Source: Pseudonocardia thermophila (GTDB lineage Bacteria; Actinomycetota; Actinomycetes; Mycobacteriales; Pseudonocardiaceae). From it: DNA of 64,000 bases. The translations under genes were made by a program, and so were the position numbers. The notes beneath the pieces are model-generated. The model made no database searches and had not been told where the DNA came from. It saw nothing but the letters and a program-made list of their open reading frames with translations. Positions 45,309 through 54,590 of the stretch are shown here, piece by piece (the stretch's first letter is position 1; each line of letters starts with the position of its first letter). The stretch lies in the NCBI RefSeq assembly GCF_900142365.1, contig NZ_FRAP01000003.1:1-64000 (forward strand), in the 5' to 3' direction.

Positions 45309-45355
45309 TCGCGCCCGGCTCCTTCGTCGCCGGATCGCGGCTCGCGGCCTGGTGA

Positions 45356-45438
45356 GTCGACGAGTTGCTCCTCCGGTGCGCGCGGCCCCGCGTCGTTCCG
45401 CCGAGGGCCGCTGCGCGCCTCCTCCGCAACTCGTCGAC
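45356..45438. terminator. Long imperfect hairpin between convergent operons
   Basis: GTCGACGAGTTGC (45356-45368) pairs with GCAACTCGTCGAC (45426-45438). The inner parts of the arms match imperfectly (GCGCGCGGCC region). It lies between the end of the rightward cox operon and the end of the leftward coxD-E operon, a place for a bidirectional terminator. Confidence 0.6.
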
Positions 45439-45500
45439 GGCCGCTGGCTGCCTCCCGGTGGTGCTCGGTCGAGCGACGTGGTGGCGCGGATGGGACCTGC

Positions 45501-45926
45501 TCAGGCCGTCTCCGGCGGTGGCAGGGGAGCGGTGTTGGGCGCCGCCGAGTACTCCCCGATCCACTCCGCCCGCCACGCGTTCTCGTACTGCTCCTCGTTG
45601 CACGAGGGCCGGTACACCGCGATGAGCTCCGCCGCGATCTGCTCCCGGTGCCCCCGGGTCCCGCCCGGCACCTCCAGCCACGCGACGTGCAGGTCCCACT
45701 TCGAGCCGGCGCGGCGGATCCAGCTGGCCGCCTTGCGGTGCTTGAACGGGAACCCGACCCGGGACAGATCGTCGGCGTGCCCGACGTAGGTGACGGCGTA
45801 GCGTTCCCGGTCCGGGTCGGGCCGGTAGAGGATCGCGTAGACCCCGGGCCGGGCGGGCGGGGTCCAGCCGCCGAGCACCCGCGGGCCGGAGAACGCGTAC
45901 CCGGCGAGCGAACCGAGCCGGATCAC
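45501..45926 (-). CDS. GIY-YIG-like domain protein
   Basis: 141 residues from GTG 45926. GVYAILY and YVGHADDLSRVGFPFKHRKA match the GVY...YVG strands and the following helix of the GIY-YIG fold. A catalytic Arg/Glu set cannot be confirmed. Last gene of the leftward coxD-coxE operon, overlapping the previous stop by 4 bp. Its role in a CO-oxidation operon is unclear; it may simply be co-transcribed. Confidence 0.6.
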   Translation of the reverse strand: MIRLGSLAGYAFSGPRVLGGWTPPARPGVYAILYRPDPDRERYAVTYVGHADDLSRVGFPFKHRKAASWIRRAGSKWDLHVAWLEVPGGTRGHREQIAAELIAVYRPSCNEEQYENAWRAEWIGEYSAAPNTAPLPPPETA

Positions 45927-46219
45927 GGTTCCCCCATCATGTCCTCGAACTCGCTGATCGCCTCCTCGCGCACCACGGGGTAGCCGGGCAGGCCCGCCTT
46001 GACGACGGCCGCATCGAACTGGGCGCGGCCGCGGGCGATCGCCTCCTCCCGGGTCTCGGCCTCGACGACGATCTGCGCCCCGTAGCGGGTGCTGTTCCCG
46101 CCGGTCGCGATCCCGTTCAGCGGCGCGACCGCGTCGGCCAGCTCGACGACCTCGTCCATCGTGACCACGGCGTCCGTGGCGGGGTCGCCCTCGGCGACGA
46201 ACCCGACGCTCCAGCGCAT
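45923..46219 (-). CDS. Small conserved-looking protein after coxE
   Basis: 98 residues from ATG 46219. Soluble, with a ferredoxin-like alternation: a WSVGFVAEGDPATDAVVTMDEVVEL start, GAQIVVEAETREEAIARGRAQF and an acidic end (EFEDMMGEP). No family recognised. It lies 14 bp after coxE and overlaps the GIY-YIG-like gene. Confidence 0.7.
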   Translation of the reverse strand: MRWSVGFVAEGDPATDAVVTMDEVVELADAVAPLNGIATGGNSTRYGAQIVVEAETREEAIARGRAQFDAAVVKAGLPGYPVVREEAISEFEDMMGEP

Positions 46220-46233
46220 CAGCGAGCTCTCCT

Positions 46234-47409
46234 CTACTTCAGGGTCGGTAGCACACCGGCGAACTCGGCGAGGCTGTCCAGGTCGTTGCCGGGCAGCAGG
46301 AGGTCGATGTACGGCTCGGCGACCATCATGCCCATGCCGCGCGGTCCCGTGCCCTGCCCCGCCCCCTGGTGCGGATGCAACCAGACGATCGTGTGGGCCA
46401 GCCGGTCGAGCCGTTCCATCGCGGTCTCCAGCAGCTGCGGGCTGCCCCGGTCCAGCCCGTCCGAGCAGATCACGAGCACCGCTCCGCGGGCCATGCCGCG
46501 CCGTCCCCAGTGCCGGGCGAACTCGTCGAGGCAGGCGCCGATCCGGGTGCCGCCGTCCCAGTCGACGACGGTCCGCGCGGCCTCGGCGAGCGCCGCGTCC
46601 GGACTGCGCCTCTGCAGCGCGACCGTGATGCGGGCCAAGCGGGTGCCGAAGCAGAACACCTCCACGCGCCGGGTCGCCTGCCGCGCGGTGTGCGCGAACT
46701 GCAGCAGCGCCCGCGAGTAGTCGGCCATCGAGCCGGACACGTCGAGCAGCAGCACCAGCGGACGCATCTTCACCCGCCGCTGCTGCCACTGCACCGGCAC
46801 CGGTTCGCCGTGCATCCGCAGCGTGCGGCGCACGGTGCGGCGCGGATCGGGCCGGTGGCCGCGGCGGGCCGGCCGGGTGCGCCGGGTGCGCCGCCGCGGC
46901 GGGGTGAGCCGGAACCGCCGCATCATCCGGCGCAGCACCGCCAGCTCGTCCTCCGTGCACGCGGCGAACGACGTGGTACGCAGCGCCGTCACCGCTGACG
47001 CGGCGAGCCCCAGCTCGGTCTCCGCCGGCCGTTCCTCCTGCTGCGTCGGGTCGGTGGCGGGCACGTCGACGACGCTCTCCGTGCTGCCCTCCGCGCGCAG
47101 CTGCTTGCGCACCAGTTCCTCGACGGGGCGGGCCTCACCGAGGAAGAACACACGGAACACCTCGTCGTAGACGGGGATGTCGGCGCGCCGCTTCACCAGC
47201 GTGGTGCGCCCGGCCCAGTACAGGTCGACCAGATCGGTGGGATCGAGCCCGGCGAGCGCCGCGCAGCAGGTCTCGATGTCCCCCGCGCCCACCGCGACGC
47301 CGGCGGCGCGCACCTCCCGGGCGAACGCCACCAGCATCCGCACGACGCCGCTGCCGGTGCTGTCCGTGCTGTCGGTGCTGCGCGTGCTGTCCGTGCTGCT
47401 GCCGGTCAC
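46234..47409 (-). CDS. coxE: CoxE-like VWA domain protein (cox set 2)
   Basis: 391 residues. The N-terminus is a short Ser-Thr-Asp repeat (STDSTRSTDSTDST) encoded by a CTGTC-like microrepeat at about 47358-47404. The VWA domain has DVSGSMADYS (MIDAS), GGTRIGACL and SDGLDRG. The RRTRRTRPARRG stretch precedes it, as in set 1. Partner of the CoxD ATPase directly upstream. Confidence 0.9.
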   Translation of the reverse strand: MTGSSTDSTRSTDSTDSTGSGVVRMLVAFAREVRAAGVAVGAGDIETCCAALAGLDPTDLVDLYWAGRTTLVKRRADIPVYDEVFRVFFLGEARPVEELVRKQLRAEGSTESVVDVPATDPTQQEERPAETELGLAASAVTALRTTSFAACTEDELAVLRRMMRRFRLTPPRRRTRRTRPARRGHRPDPRRTVRRTLRMHGEPVPVQWQQRRVKMRPLVLLLDVSGSMADYSRALLQFAHTARQATRRVEVFCFGTRLARITVALQRRSPDAALAEAARTVVDWDGGTRIGACLDEFARHWGRRGMARGAVLVICSDGLDRGSPQLLETAMERLDRLAHTIVWLHPHQGAGQGTGPRGMGMMVAEPYIDLLLPGNDLDSLAEFAGVLPTLK

Positions 47410-47413
47410 CGGC

Positions 47414-48289
47414 TCACCCCGAGCCGACGATGTCGTCGATCGCGTCGCGAGCCAGCTCGATGTCCTCGCGCTCCTTGAGCACCGAGCCGAGGGTCAGCAC
47501 TGCCGCGTCCGGGGTCAGCGCGGTCTCGCCGAGGAAGTCCAGCGTGCGCGCCCAGTCGATGGTCTCGGCGACGCCGGGCGGCTTGGCCAGGTCCATCTCC
47601 CGCAGCCGCTGCACGGCGGCGACCACCGTGCGCGCCAGCTCTTCGGACACCTGCGGCTGGCGCACGAGGACGATCTCCACCTCCTGCTCCAGGCTCGGGT
47701 AGTCGATCCAGTGGTAGAGGCAGCGCCGCTTGAGCGCGTCGTGCAGCTCGCGGGTCCGGTTCGAGGTCAGCACCACCATCGGCGGCGCCTCCGCCGCGAT
47801 CGTGCCCACCTCGGGGATGCTGATCTGGAAGTCCGACAGCAGCTCCAGCAGGAACGCCTCGAACTCGTCGTCGGCCCGGTCGATCTCGTCGATCAGCAGC
47901 ACCGCTCTGTCGCCTGCGCGCACCGCCTGCAGCAGCGGCCGCTCCTGCAGGAAGCGCGGTCCGAAGAGCCGGTCGACGGCGGTGTCGTCGGCGAGCCCGC
48001 GTTCGGACAGCGCTCGGATGTGCAGCAGCTGCCGCGCGTAGTCCCACTCGTAGAGCGCCTGCGCGGTGTCGATGCCCTCGTAGCACTGCAGGCGGATCAG
48101 CTCGCGGTCGAGCACCCCCGCGAGCACCTTCGCGATCTCGGTCTTGCCGACGCCCGGCTCGCCCTCCAGCAGCAGCGGGCGGTGCAGCGACAACGCGACG
48201 TGCACGGCCGTGGCGAGGCCGCGGTCGGCCAGGTAGTCGGCGCGGCGCAGCGCCGCGGTCACCTCGGCGACACCGGCTGGTGCGCTCAC
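47414..48289 (-). CDS. coxD: MoxR/CoxD family AAA ATPase (cox set 2)
   Basis: 291 residues from GTG 48289, chosen because its N-terminus then lines up with CoxD of set 1 and it no longer overlaps the preceding gene; the frame stays open to 48337. Walker A GEPGVGKTEIAK, Walker B VLLIDEIDRAD, YEWDYARQLLHIRAL and LTSNRTRELHDALKRRC are intact. Expected to mature the form I CO dehydrogenase with CoxE. Confidence 0.93.
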   Translation of the reverse strand: MSAPAGVAEVTAALRRADYLADRGLATAVHVALSLHRPLLLEGEPGVGKTEIAKVLAGVLDRELIRLQCYEGIDTAQALYEWDYARQLLHIRALSERGLADDTAVDRLFGPRFLQERPLLQAVRAGDRAVLLIDEIDRADDEFEAFLLELLSDFQISIPEVGTIAAEAPPMVVLTSNRTRELHDALKRRCLYHWIDYPSLEQEVEIVLVRQPQVSEELARTVVAAVQRLREMDLAKPPGVAETIDWARTLDFLGETALTPDAAVLTLGSVLKEREDIELARDAIDDIVGSG

Positions 48290-48293
48290 CCGA

Positions 48294-48635
48294 TCAGCGA
48301 CCGTCGTGCCCGCGGCCGGCCTCGCCGTCCGCACCACCGGCTGCCGTCTTCGCCACGATGTCGGCCACGCCGTGCGCCGACTCGTTCAGCTTCCCCTCGC
48401 GGCGCAGCACTTCGCGCCACGCCCGGCGCATCTCGTCCCCGACGGGCACGGCGGTGGAGTCCAGCGCGGCTGCGCCGCCGGTGCCGATGCCGCCGAAGCC
48501 GATGTTCTTCATGTTCCGGCAGACCTTGCCCCGGGGACGGGCATCGTCGAGATCGACCCCGGACTGCCCGGTGGCGTCCCAGATCGCCCGCAGCACCGGG
48601 AGAGCACCTGCTGCCTCGTCGACCGGATCGCCCAT
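48294..48635 (-). CDS. Small unknown protein heading the coxD-coxE operon
   Basis: 113 residues from ATG 48635 with GAGGGAGG upstream; the frame is open further to 48719 but without a good start site. Contains DDARPRGKVCRNMKNIGFGGIGTGG and an acidic, glycine-rich tail. No family recognised. It is 4 bp before coxD and divergent from the LysR gene. Confidence 0.65.
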   Translation of the reverse strand: MGDPVDEAAGALPVLRAIWDATGQSGVDLDDARPRGKVCRNMKNIGFGGIGTGGAAALDSTAVPVGDEMRRAWREVLRREGKLNESAHGVADIVAKTAAGGADGEAGRGHDGR

Positions 48636-48705
48636 GGCGCCTCCCTCTTCGCACCGCCTCGTGCACCGCCGATGCTCCCGGTCCCGCCGCGAACCGGCAA
48701 CCTGC

Positions 48706-48725
48706 GGATAAGCGATCACTTAGCC
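48706..48725. promoter_or_regulatory. Palindrome before the LysR gene, probable LysR site
   Basis: GGATAAGCGATCACTTAGCC with TAAG-N6-CTTA at 48709-48722. It matches the site between the divergent cox operons in the palindrome arms and most flanking bases. It lies in the region shared by the LysR gene and the leftward coxD operon, fitting autoregulation plus control of cox genes. Confidence 0.6.
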
Positions 48726-48767
48726 GGGCGAGTAGCGGAACGCCCGGTGTTCGGCACAATCCTGCGC

Positions 48768-49715
48768 GTGACGCTGACCCAGCTCAACGCCTTCGTGCTC
48801 GTGGCGCGGCTGGGCTCGGTCAAGGCCGCAGCCGGCGCGCTCGGCGTGAGCGAGCCCGCTGTGTCGCAGGCGATCGCGGCCCTGCGCAAGTACCTCGACG
48901 ATCCGCTGGTCGTCCGGTCCGGCTCGGGCATGGCGCTGACCCCGGGCGGCACCCGGCTCCTGGCGATCGCGGCGCAGATGGTCTCGCTCGGCGCCGAGGC
49001 CGAACAGGCGGTGCGCTCGGCGAAGGGTGCGGCCCAGCAGCTGCGGCTGGTCGCGACCAGCACGATCGTCGAGTTCGTCGCGGGTCCGCTCGCCGACGCG
49101 TTCACCACCCGCTCCGCCGGGCAGGTGGAGGTGTCGTCGGGGGTGTCGAGCACGGCCGAGATGCGGGCGCTGGTCTCGCAGCGGCTCGCCGACGTCGCGC
49201 TCGGCCCCCGCCTCGACGACGACCGCAGCCTCGACCTGGTCTCCGACCCGATCTTCCGCGCTCAGCTCGTCGTGCTCGTGGCGGCGGGGCACCGGCTGGC
49301 CGGGCCGCCCGCGCACTGGCCGTGGCTGGTCGAGCCGGCCGCGACCGACCCGGAGAGCGACGTCAGCCGGCTGCTGCGGATGCTGGGTGTGCCGGAGAAG
49401 CGGCTGTCGGTGTTCCAGAACCAGACCGCGGCGTGGGAGGCCGCGGTGCGCGGGGGAGGGGTGGCCCCGGCGATCGCGCACCTGGCCGTGCACCAGATGC
49501 GCCGCCGCGAGCTGCAGCCCGTCGAGCTGCCCGGGCTGCCGATGGAGGCCACCTGGTACGTGACGACGCAGTCGGCCGATCGGCGCGCGCCGAGCGCCGG
49601 GTCGCTGCGGCACTTCCTCGGCACCCCGGAGGCCATGCGGCTGCTGCGGTCCCCGGGCGCGGGCACCCCGCCGTCGCGGTTCCGCCCACCCGTCTACGTC
49701 ACGATCTGGAGCTGA
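48768..49715 (+). CDS. LysR family transcriptional regulator, probable cox regulator
   Basis: 315 residues from GTG 48768. The N-terminal HTH is intact (LTQLNAFVLVARLGSVKAAA, ALGVSEPAVSQAIAAL). An effector-binding domain follows. It is divergent from the coxD-coxE operon, with a TAAG-N6-CTTA palindrome between them that recurs upstream of both coxMSL operons. LysR regulators of cox genes are known in actinobacteria. Its end overlaps the convergent MBL pseudogene by 17 bp. Confidence 0.9.
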   Translation: MTLTQLNAFVLVARLGSVKAAAGALGVSEPAVSQAIAALRKYLDDPLVVRSGSGMALTPGGTRLLAIAAQMVSLGAEAEQAVRSAKGAAQQLRLVATSTIVEFVAGPLADAFTTRSAGQVEVSSGVSSTAEMRALVSQRLADVALGPRLDDDRSLDLVSDPIFRAQLVVLVAAGHRLAGPPAHWPWLVEPAATDPESDVSRLLRMLGVPEKRLSVFQNQTAAWEAAVRGGGVAPAIAHLAVHQMRRRELQPVELPGLPMEATWYVTTQSADRRAPSAGSLRHFLGTPEAMRLLRSPGAGTPPSRFRPPVYVTIWS

Positions 49716-50593
49716 GGCCGGGGAACCGGCCGGCCAGCGCGGCGGCTTGGCTCTCGTGCACGTCGTTGACCCACTCCCAGCCGGGCGCGACGTCCGGACC
49801 CAGCCGCGGATCCTGCGGGGTGCGCCCGGCCTGCAGCGCGTCCAGGTACGCGCGGTCGCGGACGACGCGATCGCGGATCTCCTCGCCCCGCCCGACGAAT
49901 CCGTGCCCCGGCACGACGATCTCGACCGCGGCCAGTAGTCCCGCGAGCCGGTCCAGCCCGGCCCGGTAGTCCGCGATCGGGTCGTCGCCCGCATCGACGT
50001 CGAGCATCGGCGGGAACACGTCGGAGAGCATGTCGCCGCCGATCAGCACGCCGCGGTCCTCGACGAGCAGCGCAGCGTGGCCGGGGGAGTGCGCGGGTGC
50101 TCGACGACCCGCACCGTCGGGCCGTCCCACGGGACCGCGTCGCCGTCCAGCCCTGTGACCAGGCCGAACCCGTCGAGCAGGGGCTCGTCGGCGAACTCGG
50201 GCGGCAGGGCCTGGGCGACGTGGTCCGCCCAGGCCGGGTCCGCTCGCAGCTGTGCCGGCTCGGCCGCGCACCGGGCGGTGCCGTAGCGCGGTGCGTCGCC
50301 GTGGTCGGGGTGCCAGAGCGCGTGGTCCCAGTCCGGGTGGGTGGCGAACCCCGCGACGACGGGCAGCCCGGCCGCGCGCAGGTCGGCGGCCAGGCAGGTC
50401 AGTTCGGCCGTGGTGATCCCGGGTCCACGAGCAGCACACCGGCGGCGCCGTGCACGACGGTCGTGTTGTCGGCCAGCAGTTCGCTGTGGTGGACCTGCAC
50501 TCCCTCGGCGACGTCGGTCAACACGGTCGCAGCTCCCCGCGTGGCCCATGGCCCGGTCCCGGCACCGTAGGGGCAGCGCCCGCCGCCGTCCAT
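49699..50593 (-). pseudogene. MBL-fold metallohydrolase with two frameshifts
   Basis: Three consecutive minus-strand frames together make one metallo-beta-lactamase-fold protein. The first holds VHHSELLADNTTVVHGAAGV and ends VLLVDPG. The second has the metal motif ATHPDWDHALWHP. The third has HSPGHAALLVEDRGVLIGGD and VVPGHGFVGRG. The frame changes fall near 50410-50420 and 50090-50100. All active-site pieces are present, so it is a recent pseudogene or carries sequencing errors. Confidence 0.75.
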
Positions 50594-50615
50594 GATCCCT
50601 ATATGTCGCGAATGC

Positions 50616-50644
50616 TTGACATGTCGACCGGTTGACGCTTCGAT
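50616..50644 (+). promoter_or_regulatory. Possible promoter of the nitrile hydratase operon
   Basis: TTGACA at 50616 with a 17-bp spacer and a weak -10 TTCGAT at 50639, 60 bp before the amidase start. The same stretch contains a second TTGACG and a repeated ATGTCG, which may bind a regulator. Weak evidence. Confidence 0.3.
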
Positions 50645-50703
50645 CGTCCGGTGTGACGCGCGCCATGGATGGTGCGCGTGCCCCGTCGCACCGGGAGGAC
50701 TGG

Positions 50704-52245
50704 ATGTCGATCCACATGCCCGATCCCGACGCCGTGGCCCGGATGGCCGCAGAGGGTCGGTTCGGGATCCCCGAGAGTGATCTGCCGACCTACCACGCCT
50801 CGGTCACCGGCCTGCTCGGCTCGTGGAACAAGGTCGAAGAGCTGTACGCGGAGGTGGCCCCCACCCCGCCGCAGCGCTCGTGGACCCGCCCCGACGCCGA
50901 GGACGACAAGCTCGGCGCGTGGGCGGTGCAGACCTCGATCACCGAAACCTCGGAGGGGCCGCTCGCCGGCCGCACGGTCGCGGTCAAGGACAACGTCGCC
51001 GTCGCCGGCGTGCCGATGATGAACGGATCGCGGACCCTGGAGGGCTTCGTCCCCGCCGAGGACGCCACCGTCGTGTCCCGGCTGCTCGCCGCCGGCGCGA
51101 CCATCGCCGGCAAGTCGGTGTGCGAGGACCTGTGCTTCTCCGGCGGCTCGCACACCAGCAAGCCGGGACCCGTGCACAACCCGTGGGACATGAGCCGCTC
51201 GGCGGGTGGTTCCTCGAGCGGTAGCGGGGCGCTGGTGGCCGCCGGCGAGGTCGACATGGCCATCGGCGGTGACCAGGGCGGGTCGATCCGCATCCCGTCG
51301 GCGTACTGCGGCACCGTCGGGCACAAGCCGACCCACGGCCTGGTGCCGTACACCGGAGGCTTCCCGATCGAGCAGTCGATCGACCACCTCGGCCCGATCA
51401 CCCGCACCGTCGCCGACGCCGCGCTCATGCTGTCGGTGATCGCCGGCCGCGACGGGCTCGACCCGCGCCAGCCCGACGTCGTCGAGGTGCAGGACTACGT
51501 CGGCGCGCTGGCCGAGTCGGTGAGCGGGCTGCGCATCGGCGTCCTGCAGGAGGGCTTCGGTCACCCCAACTCCGAGCCCGAGGTCGACGACACCGTGCGC
51601 GCTGCTGTCGGGACACTGCGCGAGGCCGGCTTCACCGTCGAGGACGTCTCGGTCCCGTGGCACCTGCACGCCACGGCCATCTGGGACGTGATCGCCACCG
51701 AGGGCGGCCTGTGGCAGATGGTCGAGGGCAACGCCTACGGCATGAACTGGAAGGGCCACTACGACCCGTCGCTCATCGCCTACTACGGGCGCAAGTGGCG
51801 GGAGGACCCGGCGCAGTTCTCCGAGACGGTCAAGCTCGTCGCCCTCGCCGGCCGCTACGCGCTCACGACCCAGTACGGGCGCCACTACGCGATGGCGCGC
51901 AACCTCGCCCCGAAGCTGGTCGCGGCCTACGACGCGGCGCTGTCGAACTACGACGTGCTCGTCATGCCGACGCTGCCGATGCGCGCCACCGTGCTGCCCG
52001 GCCCGGACGCGCCCGTCGAGGAGATCCTCGCCAGGGGCCTGGAGATGCTGGCCAACACCGCACCGTTCGACGTCACCGGGCACCCGGCCTGCTCTGTCCC
52101 GGCCGGCCTCGCCGACGGTCTCCCGGTCGGCCTGATGATCGTCGGCAAGCACTTCGACGACGCCACCGTGCTGAAGGTGGCGAACGCCTTCGAACAGGCC
52201 GTCGGCGGCTTCCCGACCCCCGCTGCTGAGAGGAGCTCCGCATGA
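50704..52245 (+). CDS. Amidase signature family enzyme
   Basis: 513 residues from ATG 50704 (GGGAGGA 5 bp upstream). The Ser-cis-Ser-Lys triad is visible as [17 protein letters not shown] (Lys), [12 protein letters not shown] and [19 protein letters not shown]. It hydrolyses the amide made by nitrile hydratase to the acid plus ammonia. First gene of the operon; its end overlaps the beta subunit by 4 bp. Confidence 0.95.
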   Translation: MSIHMPDPDAVARMAAEGRFGIPESDLPTYHASVTGLLGSWNKVEELYAEVAPTPPQRSWTRPDAEDDKLGAWAVQTSITETSEGPLAGRTVAVKDNVAVAGVPMMNGSRTLEGFVPAEDATVVSRLLAAGATIAGKSVCEDLCFSGGSHTSKPGPVHNPWDMSRSAGGSSSGSGALVAAGEVDMAIGGDQGGSIRIPSAYCGTVGHKPTHGLVPYTGGFPIEQSIDHLGPITRTVADAALMLSVIAGRDGLDPRQPDVVEVQDYVGALAESVSGLRIGVLQEGFGHPNSEPEVDDTVRAAVGTLREAGFTVEDVSVPWHLHATAIWDVIATEGGLWQMVEGNAYGMNWKGHYDPSLIAYYGRKWREDPAQFSETVKLVALAGRYALTTQYGRHYAMARNLAPKLVAAYDAALSNYDVLVMPTLPMRATVLPGPDAPVEEILARGLEMLANTAPFDVTGHPACSVPAGLADGLPVGLMIVGKHFDDATVLKVANAFEQAVGGFPTPAAERSSA

Positions 52246-52943
52246 ACGGCGTGTACGACGTCGGCGGCACCGATGGGCTGGGCCCGATCAACCGGCCCGC
52301 GGACGAACCGGTCTTCCGCGCCGAGTGGGAGAAGGTCGCGTTCGCGATGTTCCCGGCGACGTTCCGGGCCGGCTTCATGGGCCTGGACGAGTTCCGGTTC
52401 GGCATCGAGCAGATGAACCCGGCCGAGTACCTCGAGTCGCCGTACTACTGGCACTGGATCCGCACCTACATCCACCACGGCGTCCGCACCGGCAAGATCG
52501 ATCTCGAGGAGCTGGAGCGCCGCACGCAGTACTACCGGGAGAACCCCGACGCCCCGCTGCCCGAGCACGAGCAGAAGCCGGAGTTGATCGAGTTCGTCAA
52601 CCAGGCCGTCTACGGCGGGCTGCCCGCAAGCCGGGAGGTCGACCGACCGCCCAAGTTCAAGGAGGGCGACGTGGTGCGGTTCTCCACCGCGAGCCCGAAG
52701 GGCCACGCCCGGCGCGCGCGGTACGTGCGCGGCAAGACCGGGACGGTGGTCAAGCACCACGGCGCGTACATCTACCCGGACACCGCCGGCAACGGCCTGG
52801 GCGAGTGCCCCGAGCACCTCTACACCGTCCGCTTCACGGCCCAGGAGCTGTGGGGGCCGGAAGGGGACCCGAACTCCAGCGTCTACTACGACTGCTGGGA
52901 GCCCTACATCGAGCTCGTCGACACGAAGGCGGCCGCGGCATGA
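52242..52943 (+). CDS. nthB: Nitrile hydratase beta subunit
   Basis: 233 residues beginning [16 protein letters not shown], the family's conserved start. Also [20 protein letters not shown] and the C-terminal SH3-like domain with FKEGDVVRF and [17 protein letters not shown]. It forms a heterodimer with the alpha subunit. Beta precedes alpha, the order typical of cobalt-type enzymes. Overlaps alpha by 4 bp. Confidence 0.97.
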   Translation: MNGVYDVGGTDGLGPINRPADEPVFRAEWEKVAFAMFPATFRAGFMGLDEFRFGIEQMNPAEYLESPYYWHWIRTYIHHGVRTGKIDLEELERRTQYYRENPDAPLPEHEQKPELIEFVNQAVYGGLPASREVDRPPKFKEGDVVRFSTASPKGHARRARYVRGKTGTVVKHHGAYIYPDTAGNGLGECPEHLYTVRFTAQELWGPEGDPNSSVYYDCWEPYIELVDTKAAAA

Positions 52944-53557
52944 CCGAGAACATCCTGCGCAAGTCGGACGAGGAGATCCAGAAGGAGATCACGGCGCGGG
53001 TCAAGGCCCTGGAGTCGATGCTCATCGAACAGGGCATCCTCACCACGTCGATGATCGACCGGATGGCCGAGATCTACGAGAACGAGGTCGGCCCGCACCT
53101 CGGCGCGAAGGTCGTCGTGAAGGCCTGGACCGACCCGGAGTTCAAGAAGCGTCTGCTCGCCGACGGCACCGAGGCCTGCAAGGAGCTCGGCATCGGCGGC
53201 CTGCAGGGCGAGGACATGATGTGGGTGGAGAACACCGACGAGGTCCACCACGTCGTCGTGTGCACGCTCTGCTCCTGCTACCCGTGGCCGGTGCTGGGGC
53301 TGCCGCCGAACTGGTTCAAGGAGCCGCAGTACCGCTCCCGCGTGGTGCGTGAGCCCCGGCAGCTGCTCAAGGAGGAGTTCGGCTTCGAGGTCCCGCCGAG
53401 CAAGGAGATCAAGGTCTGGGACTCCAGCTCCGAGATGCGCTTCGTCGTCCTCCCGCAGCGCCCCGCGGGCACCGACGGGTGGAGCGAGGAGGAGCTCGCC
53501 ACCCTCGTCACCCGCGAGTCGATGATCGGCGTCGAACCGGCGAAGGCGGTCGCGTGA
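52940..53557 (+). CDS. nthA: Cobalt-type nitrile hydratase alpha subunit
   Basis: 205 residues from ATG 52940. The metal-binding claw is [11 protein letters not shown] (Cys108, Cys111, Cys113); the Thr after the first Cys marks the cobalt type, while iron types have Ser. The two later cysteines are oxidised to sulfenic/sulfinic acids in the mature enzyme. It converts nitriles to amides. The activator gene follows with a 4-bp overlap. Confidence 0.97.
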   Translation: MTENILRKSDEEIQKEITARVKALESMLIEQGILTTSMIDRMAEIYENEVGPHLGAKVVVKAWTDPEFKKRLLADGTEACKELGIGGLQGEDMMWVENTDEVHHVVVCTLCSCYPWPVLGLPPNWFKEPQYRSRVVREPRQLLKEEFGFEVPPSKEIKVWDSSSEMRFVVLPQRPAGTDGWSEEELATLVTRESMIGVEPAKAVA

Positions 53558-53988
53558 GCGCCGAGGCGAAGGTCCGCCTGAAGCACTGCCCCACGGCCGA
53601 GGACCGGGCGGCGGCCGACGCGCTGCTCGCGCAGCTGCCCGGCGGCGACCGCGCGCTCGACCGCGGCTTCGACGAGCCGTGGCAGCTGCGGGCGTTCGCG
53701 CTGGCGGTCGCGGCGTGCAGGGCGGGCCGGTTCGAGTGGAAGCAGCTGCAGCAGGCGCTGATCTCCTCGATCGGGGAGTGGGAGCGCACCCACGATCTCG
53801 ACGATCCGAGCTGGTCCTACTACGAGCACTTCGTCGCCGCGCTGGAATCCGTGCTCGGCGAGGAAGGGATCGTCGAGCCGGAGGCGCTGGACGAGCGCAC
53901 CGCGGAGGTCTTGGCCAACCCGCCGAACAAGGATCACCATGGACCGCATCTGGAGCCCGTCGCGGTCCACCCGGCCGTGCGGTCCTGA
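53554..53988 (+). CDS. Nitrile hydratase activator/accessory protein
   Basis: 144 residues from GTG 53554. [31 protein letters not shown] region (seen as [19 protein letters not shown]) and [15 protein letters not shown] are conserved in activators such as P14K/NhlE-type proteins that help load cobalt into the alpha subunit by self-subunit swapping. The gene order beta-alpha-activator is the expected one. Confidence 0.9.
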   Translation: MSAEAKVRLKHCPTAEDRAAADALLAQLPGGDRALDRGFDEPWQLRAFALAVAACRAGRFEWKQLQQALISSIGEWERTHDLDDPSWSYYEHFVAALESVLGEEGIVEPEALDERTAEVLANPPNKDHHGPHLEPVAVHPAVRS

Positions 53989-54062
53989 GCCGGAGCCCAC
54001 GGCGATGGACCGACACCGGCTGGATCCCCGGTGTTGCCGGTCGTCGTCGCGGGGTCGGGCAC

Positions 54063-54467
54063 ATGCCTGACCGACCGGCCACCGCCGCCTCGGCGGACCG
54101 CGGCCGCGTGTCGGTCGCGGTCTGCCGAGGCTGTTGCTGCGGGGACGCCCGCGTCCACCCGGGCGTCGATCACCACGCCCTGCTCGCCGACCTCGTGCGC
54201 CGGCTCGGCGAGCGCGCCAGGGTCCGTGCCGTCGAGTGCCTCGCGACCTGCGAGGAGGGCAACGTCGTCGTGGTGTCACCCACGCCCCGCGATCGGCGCA
54301 GCGGTACCCGCCCGGTGTGGATCGGGCGGGTGCTCAGCCCGGCGGTGAACGAGCGGATCGTGGAGTGGGTGGAGGACGGGGGACCGGGCCGGGCCGATCC
54401 TCCGGAGGAGCTGCGGGAGCTGATCATCCGCCCCGGTGCGGTGGCGGCCAGGGGCCGGGGGAGGTGA
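54063..54467 (+). CDS. Thioredoxin-like [2Fe-2S] ferredoxin-type protein
   Basis: 134 residues from ATG 54063. VAVCRGCCCG near the N-terminus and VECLATCEEGNVVVV later give the four-Cys pattern of thioredoxin-like 2Fe-2S ferredoxins. It follows the nitrile hydratase genes (75-bp gap) and may be in the same operon, perhaps for metal or redox support. The function is inferred from motif only. Confidence 0.7.
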   Translation: MPDRPATAASADRGRVSVAVCRGCCCGDARVHPGVDHHALLADLVRRLGERARVRAVECLATCEEGNVVVVSPTPRDRRSGTRPVWIGRVLSPAVNERIVEWVEDGGPGRADPPEELRELIIRPGAVAARGRGR

Positions 54468-54501
54468 GGTTCACCGCCGCGCATCCACACCCTCCCGCGC
54501 G

Positions 54502-54548
54502 ACGAACGGCACTTTCGTCCACCTCGAGTGGACGAAAGTGCCGTTCGT
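54502..54548. terminator. Dispersed palindrome C (ACGAACGGC family)
   Basis: Perfect 21-bp arms (54502-54522, 54528-54548) with a 5-nt loop CTCGA. It lies between the nitrile hydratase operon and the convergent regulator operon, so it is a likely bidirectional terminator. Arm sequence begins ACGAACGGCACTTTCGTCC. Confidence 0.75.
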
Positions 54549-54590
54549 TCACCCTCGGGGGCGGGCTTCGTTCACACCGCGCGGCCGGCG

